A DNA stretch of 64,000 nt from Halocaridina rubra. Lineage: Eukaryota > Arthropoda > Malacostraca > Decapoda > Atyidae. Under the pieces are notes generated by a model. The model worked only from the letters and a program-made list of their open reading frames with translations, had not been told where the DNA came from and made no database searches. The translations under genes were made by a program, and so were the position numbers. Positions 34,721-64,000 of this stretch are shown piece by piece; the first letter of the stretch is position 1; the number at the start of each line of letters is the position of its first letter. Where the stretch lies: the NCBI GenBank assembly GCA_037179515.1, contig JAXCGZ010007713.1, positions 12,501 through 76,500 of the forward strand, read 5' to 3'.

Positions 34721-37411
34721 GTTTGTAATATTCTATAGTTGAGGTGCTGAAAAATTGGCATCATGTAAAACTAAAGGTATATTGAAAGCAGGATTTTTAG
34801 TTCAAGCTTTTACTTAATTTGGCTAACATTCTTTTATAGTATAAAGTACAGTTATTCTTCAGTATTTACAAATATCACTTGAAAAGAAACCCCGTATGTA
34901 ATCCATATCACTCATATGAAAAATGGATACATTTTCTCTTAATTGCTTTTTTCACCATATATACTTCCAAGATCTCTTTCTTGCACAACTAAATACTCGT
35001 GTGTTTATCGAATAAGCTCTGTTTTAAATACTGATAAAGTACTTTGGTTATCATTTGAGTACAGTATACAGTATTCAGGCAGAGAAAGGTTCAAGGTATG
35101 ACCAAAAAAATATATATGTACGGGTTAGTAGGTAATAAGACATATGGCTTATATTTTCATGAATTTCAGATTCAGGGTTGACTACACAAGTAAACAAAAA
35201 TGACTTATTTTCTGTTAGAGCCTATGAATGAAACTTGGCTGTTATGTAATTCTACAGAAGTTCTTCATTTAGGAAGCAGGTAGGTAACACAGGTATTCTT
35301 TGGTATATTCCGTGTGAATAATGAAATACTTAAGTTTTTCTTCAGTCAAAATATTCTACAAAGATCTTAAAAGTTTATCTATTTGCAATAATATCCACTT
35401 TTGAAAAATGGACAATATTATTCATCTAATTTAGGAAGGCATTTACTCACATACTTTTGGAGAAAATATACCATGTTAAAGTACCAGTCATATCTTCCTA
35501 CATAACATGTAGAAATGCATCTCAAGTTTACAAGGGGTGTTATAGCTAATGACCACTGTAAGAAAGGGGAGTGCACGATATTTACCACACAGCAAAGAAT
35601 ACAGGATTTTCCAGTCAATAACGTTGGGCAACGTGATGAGAATGAAGTGGTAAATGCATGATTATAAAATGCTCCACATGTACGGAAACATGAAGGATTA
35701 TATTTTTACAAGTGAATGCAAGCTTTGTTTCTACAGCCATACGCTTTCCTGATAGAGGATGTGGCCAACTAGCTGTGTTTCAATGTTTGCAAGTGTATGT
35801 CCAACTGTTTGTCTTTTGAAATAGAAAATTATCGTTTCATCATTTCTGATCCACCTATTACAAATGTTTATTTTATTATATGGTAATTAATAAATTCAGT
35901 TTAGATATTCATCAAGTCTTAGTTGACATAAATTACATTTCATCAGGAAATTCACCGATATAAGCTTTTCTTCTACTATAAACTTTTAAAGTTGTTACAT
36001 CATACTTCAGTAGCTGAAAGTTATGATACTGAATAATATATTCAAGAAGTAGACAATTTCAAATCAGAACACATTAACTATCAACAACACAGGGCATAAC
36101 ACTCAAATGCTGCCGGTTGGTTTTCATATGTGAAAATAAGTACAGTACATTACATATTTATATAACTAATATAAATCCAACTATTTTCCATCAAGCACTT
36201 AGATTTCAAAAATGTTTTTAGCTTTCGGTATACCTTCTGTTTACATACATTAATATTTCATAAAAGCCACTAAGTATCTTGGTGTTAACGGTTTAGATGT
36301 TAATTCGCACCTTATGTAATAAATACAAGTATCAAACATGTTCTCTTCATGAATGACTTAAAAAAAAAAGCTGTATAGAATTAATCTAGTAATGTCAATT
36401 GAAAAAAGATCTTAAACTTAAAACTTCAACAGTCTCCGACTGGTTTTAGTTTATGGAATGTTTGATCATCACTTGTTATCAATGATAAAAACTTACCGGC
36501 GCAACTCTTTTGAAAATAAAATGTTAGAAGTCTTGTTACAGCTGTTTGTTAGATTTCAGTGACATTATGCTTCGACGAGTCTGTTGCCTCAAGAACCATC
36601 CACATTCTCTGGAAACATCCTCCGTAAAATTTCCCGTTTCAATTTATATTAAAAGTTTGCTTGCAAATTCAGTCACTAATTTCCTTACTGAAATTTAGCA
36701 AACCATTGTACATGGAATATAGCTATTAAGTCTTTTGATAATAATTAAACCAGTTCATCTTGTTATTTTCATTTCCATTACCAATATTTCGTCATTTGAA
36801 AGCATAACTTATTATTCGTACCAAATAGAAGCACCTTTACATTTTTTAACCTAAAATACAGACATATTTCACAGCCTTACTCCTCATACTTACAAAGAAA
36901 CAATAAAGCATAATTCATAGTGAAAACATTTATCACAAATGAAACGACAATAAAATTAATGGAATAAGTACAACTGTTTTTATTTATATGTATGTTCAAC
37001 AATTTTCTTGACGGTCTACTTACTTTAGTTTTAACAATATGTACATGCTAGTATTTTCTTACTTTTTTAACACTTAAGTCATTATATTTTAGTTGAATAT
37101 TCGTGGAACATTATGCTCTTACACTAATTATCCACAAACCAGTGAAGCACATCATCATGATAATCTACAATTTTGAAGGACATAGATAATGTACATAAAT
37201 GGTCAATAATGTGGACAAATTAATAATGTGATTAACACCATGGCAAAGAAGGACTTGACAATGATTTCTTGGCAGATATTTAAGGTCCTTTTAAGTCATT
37301 GTGTAAGTCAACACACCATACAAAAAAAATATTACCAATGATGTTAAAAACTTAATTCAGATTATTTTCATTTTGATCAGTTCTGATCACCAAGTACAGT
37401 AATCACAAGTT

Positions 37412-37421
37412 TTTATTTATT
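37412..37421 (-). promoter_or_regulatory. Candidate poly(A) signal for CEP170-like gene
   Basis: On the - strand two overlapping AATAAA hexamers lie about 45-55 bp past the stop codon at 37465-37467. That would make a very short 3' UTR. Another AATAAA lies near 36979, so the used site is uncertain. Confidence 0.35.
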
Positions 37422-37464
37422 TACTTGAGAAGTCCTTTTTAGTGTATTAAATGTTTATAATAAT

Positions 37465-62450
<24,986 letters not shown>

Positions 62451-63216
62451 TTAAAAGGTGTAAATTTTACTTTTACTGCTGCTGCTGGTCTGGCTTCGAA
62501 AAATTATCTAATGGTTTCCTTTTCATACAATCAAAGTTATTTCTCTACATTATGATATTTGACGTAGTCAAGATAACCAAAACTATTATACAATATCAAT
62601 TTATCACTCGCCAGGCCGGTGTTGACAGTGGACCCTGCTCAACATCCTTGTATCACAGGTCAGAGATTCAGTGGTGCAGAGCGCTCAATAAATCCCCTTG
62701 ACACTCATCCACTACCTGATCTTGTACGCCACTCAGCACGTGATAACACCTACACAAACCAATTACTAACGACAATCCGTAATTTTGATGAATTTATGAA
62801 AATATAAACTGTAAATAAACACTGTAATAACGTAACCACATCACAGCTCCAAACGTTTACGCCGTAACTGTATATCTGCCAGACTGAAGAACTGACTGAC
62901 TGTCTGCAACTCTGCGTCTTCCATTTAAGCAGCCATCAAGAGAAACCTCCTAAAAGCACGGAAAAGAGGGTGAAACACGCAGCCTTGAGGGTCGTTCTCA
63001 GGCTCTTGGATAATAATCAAAGATGTCGGCAGATCCTTTTAAAGGAAGATTAAGTTGGGGTCGTGGATACGCGAATCCTTACAAATACAATATTTTTACT
63101 CATGGTTCTTTAAGAGCGATAAAAATAAATTAATATTATTCCTAATAAATATATTTGTTTCAAAATAAACTCGAGTACGAATATACAGTTTAAGCGTTAC
63201 ACAAAGGGACTGAAGT

Positions 63217-63442
63217 CAGATTTCCTAAACAGTGTAACCCTAGGATACCCTATGTTAGTTAGCTAGACACACAAATGATTTTCATATACGCATCTGACGC
63301 GGTTCTGTGTATGGCTAGGAACCCGTACGGGATCCTAGCCATACACAGAACCGCGTCAGATGCGTTTATGAAATTCATTTGTGTGTGTCTAGCTAACTAA
63401 CAATAGGGTAACTTAGTTTTACACTTTCAGAAATCGGGCCAT
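63217..63442. repeat. Foldback (MITE-like) inverted repeat
   Basis: Two arms of about 105-110 bp are reverse complements around the palindromic centre 'CCCGTACGGG' (about 63332). The inner 45 bp or so of each arm ('CATCTGACGCGGTTCTGTGT', 'ATGGCTAGGA') are essentially perfect. The outer parts ('GTTAGTTAGCTAGACACACA', 'GTGTAA..CTA') are diverged with small gaps. No coding frame is present. This is the form of a snapback MITE or the source of a long hairpin RNA. Confidence 0.9.
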
Positions 63443-63774
63443 TGATAGCTTTATTCCTAATTAATTTTATTTATCATTGGCACAAAGAATACACTCTCAT
63501 ATATGTTCATGCCTGAGCGTATGGTGACGTTGAATTCATGAATGTCTTGCCATATCCATTCTAGATAAAATATCTACTGTCCTTACTTCCTTGTTAGAAC
63601 TAATTAGCATGTACTGGGCTCCAACTTAGGTCCATTCTAACATATAAAACCTATTAATCAACATAATCCTGAGCTTCCGCAAACATGCATAAATACGGAA
63701 TGTGTCCTAAAATTACAGTAATAATTTTATACACGCGAATTATGATGGAAGCACAATATATATCCGCATGGGAG

Positions 63775-63776
63775 AG

Positions 63777-63827
<51 letters not shown>
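63775..63827. repeat. (GA)n microsatellite
   Basis: About 52 bp with one slip near 63793. Confidence 0.95.
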
Positions 63828-63830
<3 letters not shown>

Positions 63831-64000
63831 TCATCAACAACAAAGGGGTCTGTCACCTTCATAAGGAAACTGTTAATTAGAAACTAATTACATCCTTTCA
63901 TAATGTCGACAGAGGCAGTTTTTCCAATCTCTTTATTCGCGAGTGAACGAGGATTTTTATGTCAAACAGCCTTGTCATTTATTAATTTATAATTTGTCAG

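Larger units (their letters stand above)
62451..64000. other. Right flank, possible promoter side of CEP170-like gene
   Basis: No coding frame is supported. On the - strand near 62890 'GTCAGTCAGTTCTTCAGTC' offers several TCAGT initiator-like sites of the arthropod type, but no TATA box is clear. A foldback element lies at about 63217-63442 and a (GA)n run at 63775-63827. Confidence 0.45.

Overview
The window looks like arthropod nuclear DNA, most likely from a decapod crustacean. The reasons are AT-rich sequence, very dense and long simple repeats ((TA)n, (GT)n, (GA)n, (ATT)n), CCTAA/TTAGG-like tracts, small phase-matched exons in long introns, tRNA-derived SINEs and decayed LINE fragments. 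No bacterial, viral or CRISPR-type system is visible. The species cannot be named from the sequence alone.

Three protein genes can be assembled from exon pieces with matching splice phases. (1) Positions 8736-16026, + strand: a tamalin/GRASP/CYTIP-type scaffold gene with a PDZ domain split over three exons and a following leucine-rich helix. It has two mutually exclusive 3' coding ends. One is a giant exon read through to 14263; the other is reached by splicing from a strong internal donor at 11141/11142 to 15059-16026. Its 5' end lies left of the window. (2) Positions 24639-28029, - strand: five exons of an SGNH/PC-esterase-like protein with a GDS catalytic motif; neither end was found. (3) Positions 37465-62450, - strand: a CEP170-family centrosomal protein. 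Seventeen predicted exons join into one uninterrupted 1021-codon frame that ends in a strongly acidic C-terminus. No N-terminal FHA domain is seen here, so the start is either an internal-promoter isoform or the FHA exons lie right of the window.

Layout: 1-8700 is repeat-rich. It holds GA/GT/TA/ATT microsatellites, four 3' fragments of one LINE type, a near-perfect inverted repeat and SINEs. The tamalin-like gene follows, then about 8.6 kb without a gene (3' UTR or intergenic, with a 262-bp TA tract and a reverse-transcriptase remnant). The esterase-like gene comes next, then about 9 kb of decayed transposon sequence (GIY-YIG/Penelope-like and LINE endonuclease remnants). The CEP170-like gene fills the right 25 kb, with two separate tandem arrays in one intron. 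The last 1.5 kb contains a foldback element of about 225 bp.

The three genes show no obvious pathway link. Genes 1 and 2 are convergent; genes 2 and 3 are in tandem on the - strand. All exon boundaries were predicted by eye from GT/AG sites, phase continuity and family resemblance; no transcript evidence was available.
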